From: Pseudoflavitalea rhizosphaerae
GTDB taxonomy: Bacteria > Bacteroidota > Bacteroidia > Chitinophagales > Chitinophagaceae
DNA length: 64,000 bases
NCBI RefSeq assembly: GCF_003991355.1
Contig: NZ_RCSU01000003.1
Coordinates: 186,001 to 250,000 of the forward strand
Direction of reading: 5' to 3'
The notes beneath the pieces are model-generated. The model did no database searches. It was not told the DNA's origin and saw nothing but the letters and a program-made list of their open reading frames with translations. Position 1 is the stretch's first letter; every line of letters begins with the position of its first letter. Both the position numbers and the translations under genes were made by a program. Positions 6,874-16,453 of this stretch are shown in pieces.

Positions 6874-8191
6874 TCACCCCTTCCAGCTCTTCCAGGGTTT
6901 TGCCTTTCGTTTCCCTGATCTTAAACCACACAAAGAAGAAACCAAGCACGCAGATGCCGGAATAAATATAAAATGTACTATCCTTCAAACTATTGAACAA
7001 AATGGGGAAAGTGAATACCAGTATAAAATAGGCAAGCCACAAACTGATCACTGCGATGGAAGTGGCGGCCCCTCTCACTTTGTTGGGGAATATCTCGGCA
7101 ATCAATACCCAGGTAACGGGCGCTAACGTCATTGCATAAGTGCCAATTGCCATCAGGAGGAACCAGGAAACATTTGCCGATCCGGCTGCAAGCAGGCTCA
7201 CCACAATTCCATACAGCACGGCCAAACCTCCTGCACCGATCAGCATCAATGGTTTTCTGCCGAGTTTGTCAACCAGCAGCATCGCCAGCAATGTGAACAC
7301 CAGGTTGATGGCGCCTATAAACACAGTCTGTAACAATTGATCATCCTGCGATGCGCCGATACTATCAAAGATCCGCGGCGCATAATTGAACACCACATTG
7401 ATACCACATAATTGCTGGAATACAGCCAGCCCGATCCCTACCAGTACCGCCGGCAGAATAGCGCGATGCAGGAGCGCACTATAATTCAGTTTATGATTCC
7501 CGGTAAGCGATTTGGTGATCTGCGCTACAGTGTTCGCAGCAAAATCAGCGCCCCCGATCTTTGCCAAAATGGAACCTGCTTTCTGTGTCTGCCCGGCGCT
7601 GATCAGCCAGCGAGGGCTCTCGGGCAATTGCAATGCGCCGAGTAAGAACAATGCGGATGGAATAGCGCCCAGTCCAAACATCCAACGCCAGGCATCCACG
7701 CCCTGGTTGCGTAAACTGTAATTCACCAGGTTCGTGATCAGGATACCGATCACGATGGTCAGTTGATTGATCGCCACCATTCTTCCGCGCAAATGCGCCG
7801 GAGAAATTTCAGAAATATACATGGGCGATAACATCGAGGCCATGCCAACACTCACACCTGCAATCGCCCTGGAAAAAATGAAAAAATTCCTGTCGCCCGC
7901 CAATGCCATTGCTATGGAAGAAACCATAAAAATGGACGCTGCTATCATCAATCCCTTCTTTCTTCCATATTTATCGGATACTGCTGCAGCAATCAAACAG
8001 CCAGCTATCGCTCCTATCGCAAGACTACCAGTGGCAAATCCTTCCCAATACTGATTCAGCTCGAACTGTTTTTGAAGAAAGGGCAATGCCCCGGAAATAA
8101 CCGCAAAATCGAAACCAAACAAATACCCGCCCAATGCGGAGATGAAGGATATGCCCAGTATATACCTGCTGTTGAATGATTGTTGTTGCAT
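6860..8191 (-). CDS. MFS sugar porter (sugar:H+ symporter)
   Basis: 443 residues with 12 predicted membrane helices and sugar-porter signatures: GYLFGFDFAVISGALP in helix 1, DKYGRKKG in loop 2-3, PESPRWL after helix 6, DKLGRKP in loop 8-9, and a PETKG-like C-terminal RETKGKTLEEL. Closest in style to XylE/GalP/AraE H+ symporters of the inner membrane. It is the last gene of the susC-to-transporter run, 13 bp after galM, so it probably imports the monosaccharide released by the locus; galactose is a reasonable guess. Confidence 0.9.
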   Translation of the reverse strand: MQQQSFNSRYILGISFISALGGYLFGFDFAVISGALPFLQKQFELNQYWEGFATGSLAIGAIAGCLIAAAVSDKYGRKKGLMIAASIFMVSSIAMALAGDRNFFIFSRAIAGVSVGMASMLSPMYISEISPAHLRGRMVAINQLTIVIGILITNLVNYSLRNQGVDAWRWMFGLGAIPSALFLLGALQLPESPRWLISAGQTQKAGSILAKIGGADFAANTVAQITKSLTGNHKLNYSALLHRAILPAVLVGIGLAVFQQLCGINVVFNYAPRIFDSIGASQDDQLLQTVFIGAINLVFTLLAMLLVDKLGRKPLMLIGAGGLAVLYGIVVSLLAAGSANVSWFLLMAIGTYAMTLAPVTWVLIAEIFPNKVRGAATSIAVISLWLAYFILVFTFPILFNSLKDSTFYIYSGICVLGFFFVWFKIRETKGKTLEELEGVISAH

Positions 8192-8204
8192 TGTCAGAAA
8201 CTAT

Positions 8205-9302
8205 TTAATCTGCATTGATTCCAAATTCGAAAATCGTGGTTGACCTGTATTGCTCTCCCGGATGCAAAATGGCGCTGGGAAAATGAGGATGATGCACACT
8301 GTCTGGAAACGACTGGGTTTCCAAAGCCACACCACCATGCTGCTGATAAGCCACTCCCTGCGCTCCCACTATACTTCCATTCCAGTAATTGGCCGTGTAC
8401 AACTGCATGCCTGGTTTGGATGTGTACACTGTTACGGTTCTCCCGCTGGATGCTTCACTCAGCACAGCCGCTTTCTCCAGGTTGTTTTCCGCAGATTTGT
8501 CGAGAACGAAATTATGATCGAATCCCATGTCTGCCGGAAATTGATCGATGCCTTCGCGGAGCTTCCGTGGTTTCCGGAAGTCAAGCGCTGTATTGGCCAC
8601 AGGTAAGATCTTTCCGGAAGGTGTATCGTTTTCGCTTTTTTCTGTGTATGCCGCGGCATTCACCGCCAGCGAATGATCCAGTATCGATGGAACCTCAAAC
8701 CCTGTTAAATTGAAATAACTGTGATTGGTGAGATTCACCGGAGTACTCTTATCGGTGATGGCGGAATAATGAACATGCAATTTCCCTGTATCATCCAACA
8801 GGTATTCCACCGATACAGACAGATTCCCCGGATAACCTTCTTCTCCATCGGCGCTGTTGTAGGAAAACATAACGCTGCATTGTTGCTCATCTTCCTTCAC
8901 CGCTGCGAGCGTCCAGAACTTATGACTGAATCCCTGAACCCCGCCGTGCAAATGATTACCGCCATTGTTCACCGATAACTGGTATTCTTTTCCATTCATA
9001 GAAAAATGACCAGCAGCGATCCTGTTCGCATACCGCCCTACCACCACACCATAATAATCCGGGTTGAGCAGATAACTTGCCAGGTCTGCATATCCCGCTA
9101 CAATGTTTTTCAGTTCTCCATTTTTCCCGGGTGTAAAAATGGACGTGATCGCAGCCCCAATATTAGTCAATTCCACAATGATATTCCCGTTCCGCAATCT
9201 TAACCGGAGTATCCTTTCATCACCAGGATAAGGCTGAACGGTTACCGATACTTTTTCTCCGGCTTCCTGTGCTGCTGTATATTTCATTTGGATATTGTTC
9301 AT
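8205..9302 (-). CDS. galM: Aldose 1-epimerase (galactose mutarotase)
   Basis: 365 residues, typical GalM length. Family motifs: GRYANRIAAG, NGGNHLHGG (substrate His), LTNHSYFNL (catalytic His) and ALETQSFPD (catalytic Glu). It interconverts alpha and beta anomers of galactose and other aldoses. There is no signal peptide, so it is cytoplasmic. It sits 6 bp from the DUF5107 gene and 13 bp from the sugar symporter in the same operon, which points to galactose as the product handled. Confidence 0.92.
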   Translation of the reverse strand: MNNIQMKYTAAQEAGEKVSVTVQPYPGDERILRLRLRNGNIIVELTNIGAAITSIFTPGKNGELKNIVAGYADLASYLLNPDYYGVVVGRYANRIAAGHFSMNGKEYQLSVNNGGNHLHGGVQGFSHKFWTLAAVKEDEQQCSVMFSYNSADGEEGYPGNLSVSVEYLLDDTGKLHVHYSAITDKSTPVNLTNHSYFNLTGFEVPSILDHSLAVNAAAYTEKSENDTPSGKILPVANTALDFRKPRKLREGIDQFPADMGFDHNFVLDKSAENNLEKAAVLSEASSGRTVTVYTSKPGMQLYTANYWNGSIVGAQGVAYQQHGGVALETQSFPDSVHHPHFPSAILHPGEQYRSTTIFEFGINAD

Positions 9303-9308
9303 AGGTAC

Positions 9309-12300
9309 TCAGATGGTAACGCCGGTCATGAAAAAAGGGATCATCTTCAAATGCGTTCTTGCTCCCTGGTGGTTAAGATCGAGCGACAACACTTCATTCA
9401 ACAGTTTCTTTGCCTTGCTTTCATTGCCGAGGCCAAGATGGCCAAGCGCTATAAGATAAAGGCAATGTATCCTGTTCCGCAGGTCAAGGTCGATATCAAA
9501 CACCAGCATATCGGGTAAAGACACGGCGAAGTAATCGATATGGATCTCGTCTTCCCGGTGCAATTCTCCAAAGTGGATAAATCGCCGGAAGATCGCATCT
9601 GCTTTTGCCGGCTCTCCGAGTTTCCTCCAGGCCAATGCCTGGTAAACGATCTTATCGGGTTGAGGATCGTTGTAATAGATGGCTTGTACGGGTTCGCTGA
9701 TGCCTTCCGTGGCTTTCCTGAAACAGGTTGTCGCTTTTTCCTGTTGTTGCGAATGCTCGTAAGCGCATCCCAACAGATAATATATATCGTTCTCCTGTGC
9801 GCCATAGAGTTTTCCTTCGCCCAGGTTCTCAGGATATTCGCTTAATGATTCCAGTAAGGCGATAGTGGTATCGGGATCATTGTTCAGCAAAGCTTCTTTT
9901 GCCAGTTCGAGATGACACAATAAAAACTGGCCCACCACCTTACCTTCACCACCTTCCCAGGGATGAAATTTCCTGGAAGCCAATAATTGTCTTGCCTTTT
10001 CAAACTCACCGGTATTGTTGTACAAAGTGATCAGTTCCAGGAAAAGATCATCACGCTGCTGCACCAGGCCAGCATGTTTATTCAACAAGGCAAGCCGCTC
10101 TACAAAAGGCTTTCCGAGGATCTTATACAACTGGTCCAGTTCCATGAACACCCTTGCATCAGTAGTATCCAGTTCAAAGGCAAGTTCCATGAACTCCAGC
10201 GCCTTTGTCTTGTTTTTTACTTTATTGTAATAAGCAAGCGACAAGTTCCTGTATACAGTGGGAAATTTTCCATTCGCCTGCTGCGATTGCTCCCAGCAAC
10301 GGATCGCTTCATTGTATTGTCTTTTATCGTACCAGAAATTACCTATTGCGTATGATGCCACAGCATCATTGGGATTATACCGAAGCGCAGCCTGAAGGAT
10401 CAATACTTCCTCCACTTTGTTCGGAAAACAACCATCCGCCTTTTGTTGACTGGCTTTGAGGAAATAAGAACCGGCATCATCGGGCTGCCCGGCATTGTGC
10501 GCATACCATCCCAGGTAATAGAGCGGCATGGGCTCCGCCACCGGGCTGGAAGAAATGTAAACGGATAAAACTTTCATCGCTTCCGCATACCAGCCCGCAT
10601 GCGCGTATTCAAGGGATAATTCCAGGTAATTGTTCCTGTCTTTACGCATGAGTTTATCAAATTGCTGCCTCGCCGCCGATGCTTCTTCCACTTTTCCTGT
10701 TTCCTTATGCAACAAATACAATTCGAAATACGCACCGGTATTGAAAGGATCGATAGCGATGGACTGCTCCGCCAGCGCCAGCGCAGCAGTTGGCTTGTTC
10801 AATTTGCGCAACAGGGCAATATTAAGGTGACGGGCAGAAAGACTATGATAATTTCTGATCAGTGATTTTTCCACATGCTGCAAAGCCAGATCCGGCCGCT
10901 GTTGTTTTGCAGCGATCCTGGCCAATGAAAGGAAGCCGCTATGTTGCCAGGCATCATTCCAGATGGCTTTGTAAAAAGATTCATAGGCATCGGATAGCCT
11001 GTTCTGCAACAGTAATGCCCAGCCGAGATTGTAATATGGTTCTCCATCATAAGGGTTGGGGTTGCGGGTAGTGAGCGTATCGATGGCCTTACGTAAATAT
11101 TTCTCCGCTTCCTCAAACTGTCCGCGGCGCATCAGCAAGAGTCCCATTGCATTGTTGCAACGAATATCACCCGGACTACGGCGCAGCGCTTCCTGGTAAT
11201 AATCCAACGGGTTGAAAGTGGCATGTCGGTATTGTTCAAGGTGCAGGCCATTGAGAAAAAGTTCTTCCACCTGTTCAATTTCCGCGGGCAGCTTTGCGGC
11301 AGTTGCAGCAGGCGGAACAGCTTTCTCCTGTACCGGTTCCGGCTTCCAGCTCACCAGCTCATTGCCGTTTGCATCTGCTACCACGATCTGCAAATCGGTT
11401 ATGGATAACGGTTGTGCATCCTGGTAGTTACCGATGAAAATTTCCTCGGGGGATAGATCAGCATAGATCCGCTTTATCTCTGCCCCTTTTTGATACAAAA
11501 CTATGCTTGCATTTTTGTACGAAGCAGTAGCATACACTTTCAAATGAACTGTATCGTTTTCCACTTCCATGTTCACCATAGCTTCTTTGGTGGCATTCTT
11601 CACGGCGCCGATCAAAGCATAGGGCATGAAATACTGCTCGAAACTCTTCACTTCATTGGGTTGAATCCAACTGAAGTCCGGCTGGTTGTCTGTGAACACA
11701 CCGGTCATCAGTTCAATATAGGGACCGTCTTCATCGGTAAGATTCCTGTCCCACGCATAACCGAAATCTCCATTCCCCCAGGTCCATTGTTTTTTGCCGG
11801 GGCTCAGGTGATGATCGGCCACATGCAGCATGCCTGCCTGCGTATCGTGTTCATAGCATCCCATGAAATCATAACCTGAGCGAATGGCCATGTAAGAAGT
11901 AGGTACGGGGATGGTATCGTAACGTGAGATATCGGTTCCCGGAGCGTAGTTTACTTTATAGTATGTGCCGGTAGCGATGGGAAAATCAGACACGTCTCTT
12001 TTTCCATGATCGAAAACAGCATACACATCAGGTGGAAAAATGGACTGATAATGTTCATTCACTTTCACGGCAGGATTGGCCCACCAGAGAAAGGTTTGTG
12101 CAAAAGCGGAACGGTTGAACAATCTTCCTTTTATTTCGAGATATGCTTTTCCCGGATACAATGTGAAGCCAGCCATGCCCTTGGTTCGGAACATCAACTC
12201 GGTTTCGTTCACCCAAATCGTTTTGCTGCCATCGGCATGTTCTTCGATGGTATGGTCAACAGGACTGAATGTACTGGGCCTGTGATGCTGCGGCCAGTTG

Positions 12301-12647
12301 AATTCGATACCACCGGAGATCCATGGCCCTGCAAGCCCTACCAGCGCGGGTTTGATCACCTGGTTGTAATACACGAAATCACGTTTACGCAGTTTATCAT
12401 ATGCACGCTGGATCCTTCCCCCCAATTCAGGCAACACCATTATCAATAGATATTCATTTTCCAGGTACAAGGCAGTATATTCTTTGTCCATTTTTTCATC
12501 TTCGATCTTCTCGATCACAGGATGAGGATACACTACCCCGCTGCTGCCCTGGTACACACGCTTTTCGAGGAACATCGGATTCTTCTCCGGCCCACCAGTT
12601 CCATAAGTGGGTATCACCACTTTTTCAACCCATGCTTTTACACTCAT
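9309..12647 (-). CDS. DUF5107 and TPR-repeat protein
   Basis: 1112 residues without a signal peptide. Residues about 1-400 form a DUF5107 domain (beta-sandwich, mutarotase-like; for example LPELGGRIQRAYDK and GIEFNWPQHHRPS). From about 460 to the end there are many tetratricopeptide-type helical pairs (for example AMGLLLMRRGQFEEAEKYLR and YNLGWALLLQNRLSDAYESF). It is encoded between the glycosidase and galM with gaps of 6-20 bp. DUF5107/TPR proteins recur in sugar-utilisation loci, but their activity is not something I can state. It could bind or act on a sugar or intracellular glycan. Confidence 0.85.
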   Translation of the reverse strand: MSVKAWVEKVVIPTYGTGGPEKNPMFLEKRVYQGSSGVVYPHPVIEKIEDEKMDKEYTALYLENEYLLIMVLPELGGRIQRAYDKLRKRDFVYYNQVIKPALVGLAGPWISGGIEFNWPQHHRPSTFSPVDHTIEEHADGSKTIWVNETELMFRTKGMAGFTLYPGKAYLEIKGRLFNRSAFAQTFLWWANPAVKVNEHYQSIFPPDVYAVFDHGKRDVSDFPIATGTYYKVNYAPGTDISRYDTIPVPTSYMAIRSGYDFMGCYEHDTQAGMLHVADHHLSPGKKQWTWGNGDFGYAWDRNLTDEDGPYIELMTGVFTDNQPDFSWIQPNEVKSFEQYFMPYALIGAVKNATKEAMVNMEVENDTVHLKVYATASYKNASIVLYQKGAEIKRIYADLSPEEIFIGNYQDAQPLSITDLQIVVADANGNELVSWKPEPVQEKAVPPAATAAKLPAEIEQVEELFLNGLHLEQYRHATFNPLDYYQEALRRSPGDIRCNNAMGLLLMRRGQFEEAEKYLRKAIDTLTTRNPNPYDGEPYYNLGWALLLQNRLSDAYESFYKAIWNDAWQHSGFLSLARIAAKQQRPDLALQHVEKSLIRNYHSLSARHLNIALLRKLNKPTAALALAEQSIAIDPFNTGAYFELYLLHKETGKVEEASAARQQFDKLMRKDRNNYLELSLEYAHAGWYAEAMKVLSVYISSSPVAEPMPLYYLGWYAHNAGQPDDAGSYFLKASQQKADGCFPNKVEEVLILQAALRYNPNDAVASYAIGNFWYDKRQYNEAIRCWEQSQQANGKFPTVYRNLSLAYYNKVKNKTKALEFMELAFELDTTDARVFMELDQLYKILGKPFVERLALLNKHAGLVQQRDDLFLELITLYNNTGEFEKARQLLASRKFHPWEGGEGKVVGQFLLCHLELAKEALLNNDPDTTIALLESLSEYPENLGEGKLYGAQENDIYYLLGCAYEHSQQQEKATTCFRKATEGISEPVQAIYYNDPQPDKIVYQALAWRKLGEPAKADAIFRRFIHFGELHREDEIHIDYFAVSLPDMLVFDIDLDLRNRIHCLYLIALGHLGLGNESKAKKLLNEVLSLDLNHQGARTHLKMIPFFMTGVTI

Positions 12648-12667
12648 ATCTGATATTTTAAAAGTTC

Positions 12668-14878
12668 TTATTCGGATGGCAGCAACCTGATCAGTATTGC
12701 ATCCCCTGGCGGAACGCTGATACTGATTGCTGCCTGTCCATTCCGGATGGAGCCTGTTTCATTGCCGGTAAGTATATCCACCAGTTTGTATGATCTGTTT
12801 CCCCAGCCAATCTCCTGCTGACGGAAAGTTTCAGTATATGTTTTGTTGAGATCGAAATTGAAAGCCGCCAGCATCAGGGTATCACCGGGCAGGTAATAAC
12901 TCAGTTGCTGATCCTGCCTGTTACCGATGGGAAAACGAAGCGGGGTAAAGGCCCGGGGCTTGTTGAAGAGACCACAAACAGCTTTATTATTGAGGAAGAG
13001 CCGGCCGCGATCGGCAGCCAGCTTGTCCCTGAAATCAGAGCCATCACCCATGATACTTCCCATTACGATCATGCTCAGCAAGCGAACTTTTACATCCTGC
13101 TCACTCAGTTCTTTGTGTTTCTGAAAACGTTTCATCACCACCACATCCATATTGGTATAAGGCCAGAGATGGCCCTGCGTCCACCAGAAATTAGTAGCGC
13201 TGATCATGCTGGCCGAGGTGCTGCCATAGTGCGGGAACCCGGGCAGATCATTGCGCAGATGGGAATGCACGTCTGTTGAGAGGAATCTCGTATGCGCGTA
13301 CTGGTTAGGGAACAGTGGCGAGATGGCCTGCGTGATGAAAATATCAGGTCCCAGGATGGAATCCACCAGTTGACGCAGCATTTTCATTCCGTAATTATAA
13401 GCCTGTATGCCCGATCTCACCTGAGGATTGTAGCGTCTTGCAGATTCCAGTGCTCCGGCGGAGAGGAAATCTATTTTGATGAATTTCGCATCGATGGCTT
13501 TTGCTTTCTGTAATTGCCCGATGATGAAATCCCGCGTATAAGGATGTGTTGGATCGATGGGAAATGCGCCCCAGTCGCCATCCTTGTAAGGTACGTAATT
13601 GCCTTTATCATCCAGCAGTACCACATCCCGAAGCATATGTTCTGTACCTGTCAGTTTCGACTCATTGATATGCGTTTTCCAGGTCCAGAGGGAAAATGGA
13701 ATAAAGTAAAAACCCATTTGCTGGCCTTTCTTTTTTCCATAACGTCCGATGGATTTCAGTACTTCGGTGGAATAGATATTCTGATCATATGAATCGATGC
13801 TCAATACCGGTTGGGTACTGCTGTTGAAATTGGGAAGCGAATGGATATAGTCAATTATTTTTGCCATATCTCCCGGCATCAACACTTTTTCATAACCCAG
13901 TACGCCTTCCACCCCGAAACTGTTCCAATAGAAGGGAGCCGGTTTCTTCCAGTCTGAATAGCCGTTGACTCTTTTCAACGTATTGCCAAAGGTCAGCAGA
14001 TCATTGCGTATATCGGCAGAAGCGGAAAGGTAAACCAGCGGCGCGTATACAGATGTTCCCTGTTGCGTTCCATGCGGCATTACATCATGTGTGCCATCTT
14101 TTCCACCATAAGAATCAGGCAGACCAGGAATATCCCTGGTGGCAGCGCCTCCGTACACGATCAGAGAATCGATGGAGTTTGCTATTTTGCCCGTACCGTA
14201 TATTATTCCTGTTTTCCAGAAATCGTGTAATATGCTGCCAATTACAAATCCACTTTTTGATGATTCATCATAGGCAGACGCCAGTTCATAACTGGTACCA
14301 CTGACCGATCTTTCATTCTCCGGCCATTTCCTGGCAATCACATCCACCCAGTTATCATTATCGAATGGATAATCGGTGAAAATGGCCTGGTTGCCGGGAA
14401 TGATCAGTTTTCCCTTTTGCTGTGGCAGGATGGTAACCGGCGAAATATTCCTGGTTTCAATTATTGAACCATTGGTTGAACGTACTTCTGCCGTGACCAA
14501 TATAAATGGACTATTCTCATAAATGGTGATGTATTGTACAAGCGATGCAGTTTGCTGGTCCGATTCATGTACCAGGTTCAGGCAAATCCCTTTTCCTAAT
14601 GGGTCTTTTATTTTGTCTGTGGTTACACTGTGTTTGCTGAAAGCTGAGCTCAACAGCATTCCCTGTTGCAGCTCATCCACATAAGCGATGGTATTTTCCA
14701 GGGTAGTGCCACTGCTGAATCTGTAACTCACAGTACCTGTAGTCAGGTTCACCACTACCTTAAGCAGGGGATTGCTCAGCACTATACTGTCTCCCGCCAG
14801 TTGCTGTTGTTGTGCTGATACATTCAATGGCAGGCAGGCAATCAACAACCACCAAACAGCCGCCCATCCTCTTTTCAT
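12668..14878 (-). CDS. Secreted clan GH-D glycosidase, alpha-galactosidase-like (GH36/GH27-type)
   Basis: 736 residues from the chosen start. It begins MKRGWAAVWWLLIACLPLNV, a clear signal peptide ending SAQ. An earlier ATG (14902) would add eight residues, and a TTG overlapping the susD stop is also possible. An N-terminal beta-sandwich is followed by a TIM barrel with the clan GH-D nucleophile motif KIDFLS (Asp470) and a candidate acid/base Asp536 in FLSTDVHSH; a C-terminal beta domain closes the protein. This is the only glycosidase in the susCD operon, and with galM and a sugar symporter it suggests alpha-galactoside hydrolysis. The precise family is uncertain. Confidence 0.7.
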   Translation of the reverse strand: MKRGWAAVWWLLIACLPLNVSAQQQQLAGDSIVLSNPLLKVVVNLTTGTVSYRFSSGTTLENTIAYVDELQQGMLLSSAFSKHSVTTDKIKDPLGKGICLNLVHESDQQTASLVQYITIYENSPFILVTAEVRSTNGSIIETRNISPVTILPQQKGKLIIPGNQAIFTDYPFDNDNWVDVIARKWPENERSVSGTSYELASAYDESSKSGFVIGSILHDFWKTGIIYGTGKIANSIDSLIVYGGAATRDIPGLPDSYGGKDGTHDVMPHGTQQGTSVYAPLVYLSASADIRNDLLTFGNTLKRVNGYSDWKKPAPFYWNSFGVEGVLGYEKVLMPGDMAKIIDYIHSLPNFNSSTQPVLSIDSYDQNIYSTEVLKSIGRYGKKKGQQMGFYFIPFSLWTWKTHINESKLTGTEHMLRDVVLLDDKGNYVPYKDGDWGAFPIDPTHPYTRDFIIGQLQKAKAIDAKFIKIDFLSAGALESARRYNPQVRSGIQAYNYGMKMLRQLVDSILGPDIFITQAISPLFPNQYAHTRFLSTDVHSHLRNDLPGFPHYGSTSASMISATNFWWTQGHLWPYTNMDVVVMKRFQKHKELSEQDVKVRLLSMIVMGSIMGDGSDFRDKLAADRGRLFLNNKAVCGLFNKPRAFTPLRFPIGNRQDQQLSYYLPGDTLMLAAFNFDLNKTYTETFRQQEIGWGNRSYKLVDILTGNETGSIRNGQAAISISVPPGDAILIRLLPSE

Positions 14879-14919
14879 TATTTCAGCTTTATATTTTTCC
14901 ATTTCTCTTTCGATAATAC

Positions 14920-16434
14920 TCAATACCCGGGATTCTGATCAGTTGGCTTCAGTGCCCGGTTCAGTTCAAACTCTTTTGAGGAAATAGGTAATAACTGGTT
15001 CTTCTCCGTGATATAATTGGTGGCATCGGGATTATAGGTCTTTGTCTGGCTGATCAGTTTGCCGGTTCTTTTCAGATCGAACCAGCGCCAGCCTTCGAAG
15101 CCAAGTTCGCGCATGCGTTCCATCAGGATCTCGTCACGCAGTTCCTGTTGCGTGGGCATATGGCCAAGCACATCTTCCCACTTATCCAGCCCTGCCCTGT
15201 TGCGGATCTTGTTCAGGTAAGTAAGGGCATCGCCGGACTCATTGGATTCATTCAGTGCTTCTGCATACATCAGGATGGCATCAGCATAGCGGAGGAAATA
15301 CAGATTGCGGGAAGAAACACTGCCTGTGAGGTTTTCGTCTTTGGTGATATCATATTTCTTTACATGGGGTTTACCCACGTCGGCCCACCAGGAATAGTCC
15401 ACCACATTGCCGTTCTGATCATAGAAAATATAGCGGATGCTGGCATCCCTTCTCTTATCGGTGAGTTGAAAACTATTGGAATAATAATCAGTAGGGATCA
15501 CTACATGTCCGCCGCCTCCGGGGAATTTATTCTGGTTATGCCAGCTTCCCAACGTATTTGCCTGACCGTTAGTAAACCCTATCTCACTGGAGTATTGCAC
15601 TTCGTAGAGAGACTCGATATTGTTCTCGTTTGTCTCCTTGAAGAGATCGGCATAATCAGGCATCAGGCCTACATTGGTAAGGGTCATCATCGGGGCCAGC
15701 ATCAGTTTTGCATTGGGATAGTCTTTCCTGGTCAGGTAAACTTTTCCCAGCATCGCCTGTGCGGCTTCCTTGTTGATATGCCCCACTTCTGCTGTTCCTT
15801 TCGGCTGGAGTTTATCCATGGCGAATTTCAGGTCGTCGATGATGAGCGCATACACTTCGTCCTCACTGCTTCTCGGTTTACCTCCGTTGGCATCTGCAAG
15901 CGGGTCTTCCACTTCTGTAGGCATTGGAACACCGCCAAAGAATTGCACCAGTTTAAAATAGAAAACAGCACGGAAGAATTTTGCTTCTCCCATCATCTTA
16001 TCCCGCATGGCCTGCGAAGTGGCCGTTCCAGGCAAATACCTGATGGCCTGATTGGTATTGTTGATGCCCTTGTACAATGAATTCCAGGCTCCCTGTATAA
16101 GATTGTTCTGAGCGCCCAGCAGGTTGTTGTAGCTGTTCAGGCCATCATAATGCTGCCAGTAACCGCCCCAGGTTGGAACAAAAGAACTGGTCTTACCCTC
16201 ATCGGTACCAACGATGCCAACAAAATAGTAATCGCCCGCGCAATAGTCCATCATCCTTCTGTAGATGCCGGTGATGCCAGACACGGCCCCCTGTTCGGAA
16301 GCGTAGAGCTCTTCAGGTGCAACAAAGGTTTCAGGAATGATTTCCAGTTTTTTTCCGCAACCCGCTACTGCCAGCAACGTAACAATAGCGATGGCAGAGA
16401 GTTGTAATCGAATACAGTTTTTTATGGTAAACAT
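14920..16434 (-). CDS. SusD/RagB-family glycan-binding lipoprotein
   Basis: 504 residues. The signal peptide ends in the lipobox VAGCGKK, so the protein is lipidated and surface exposed. SusD hallmarks: the N-terminal helical bundle, an ALNESN segment followed by LNKIRNRAGLDKW, and the C-terminal RMRELGFEGWRWFDLKRTGKL. It pairs with the SusC transporter 20 bp upstream and forms the lid that captures oligosaccharide. The stop overlaps the region where the glycosidase gene begins. Confidence 0.95.
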   Translation of the reverse strand: MFTIKNCIRLQLSAIAIVTLLAVAGCGKKLEIIPETFVAPEELYASEQGAVSGITGIYRRMMDYCAGDYYFVGIVGTDEGKTSSFVPTWGGYWQHYDGLNSYNNLLGAQNNLIQGAWNSLYKGINNTNQAIRYLPGTATSQAMRDKMMGEAKFFRAVFYFKLVQFFGGVPMPTEVEDPLADANGGKPRSSEDEVYALIIDDLKFAMDKLQPKGTAEVGHINKEAAQAMLGKVYLTRKDYPNAKLMLAPMMTLTNVGLMPDYADLFKETNENNIESLYEVQYSSEIGFTNGQANTLGSWHNQNKFPGGGGHVVIPTDYYSNSFQLTDKRRDASIRYIFYDQNGNVVDYSWWADVGKPHVKKYDITKDENLTGSVSSRNLYFLRYADAILMYAEALNESNESGDALTYLNKIRNRAGLDKWEDVLGHMPTQQELRDEILMERMRELGFEGWRWFDLKRTGKLISQTKTYNPDATNYITEKNQLLPISSKEFELNRALKPTDQNPGY

Positions 16435-16453
16435 GGCAATTCAGGTTTTGAAA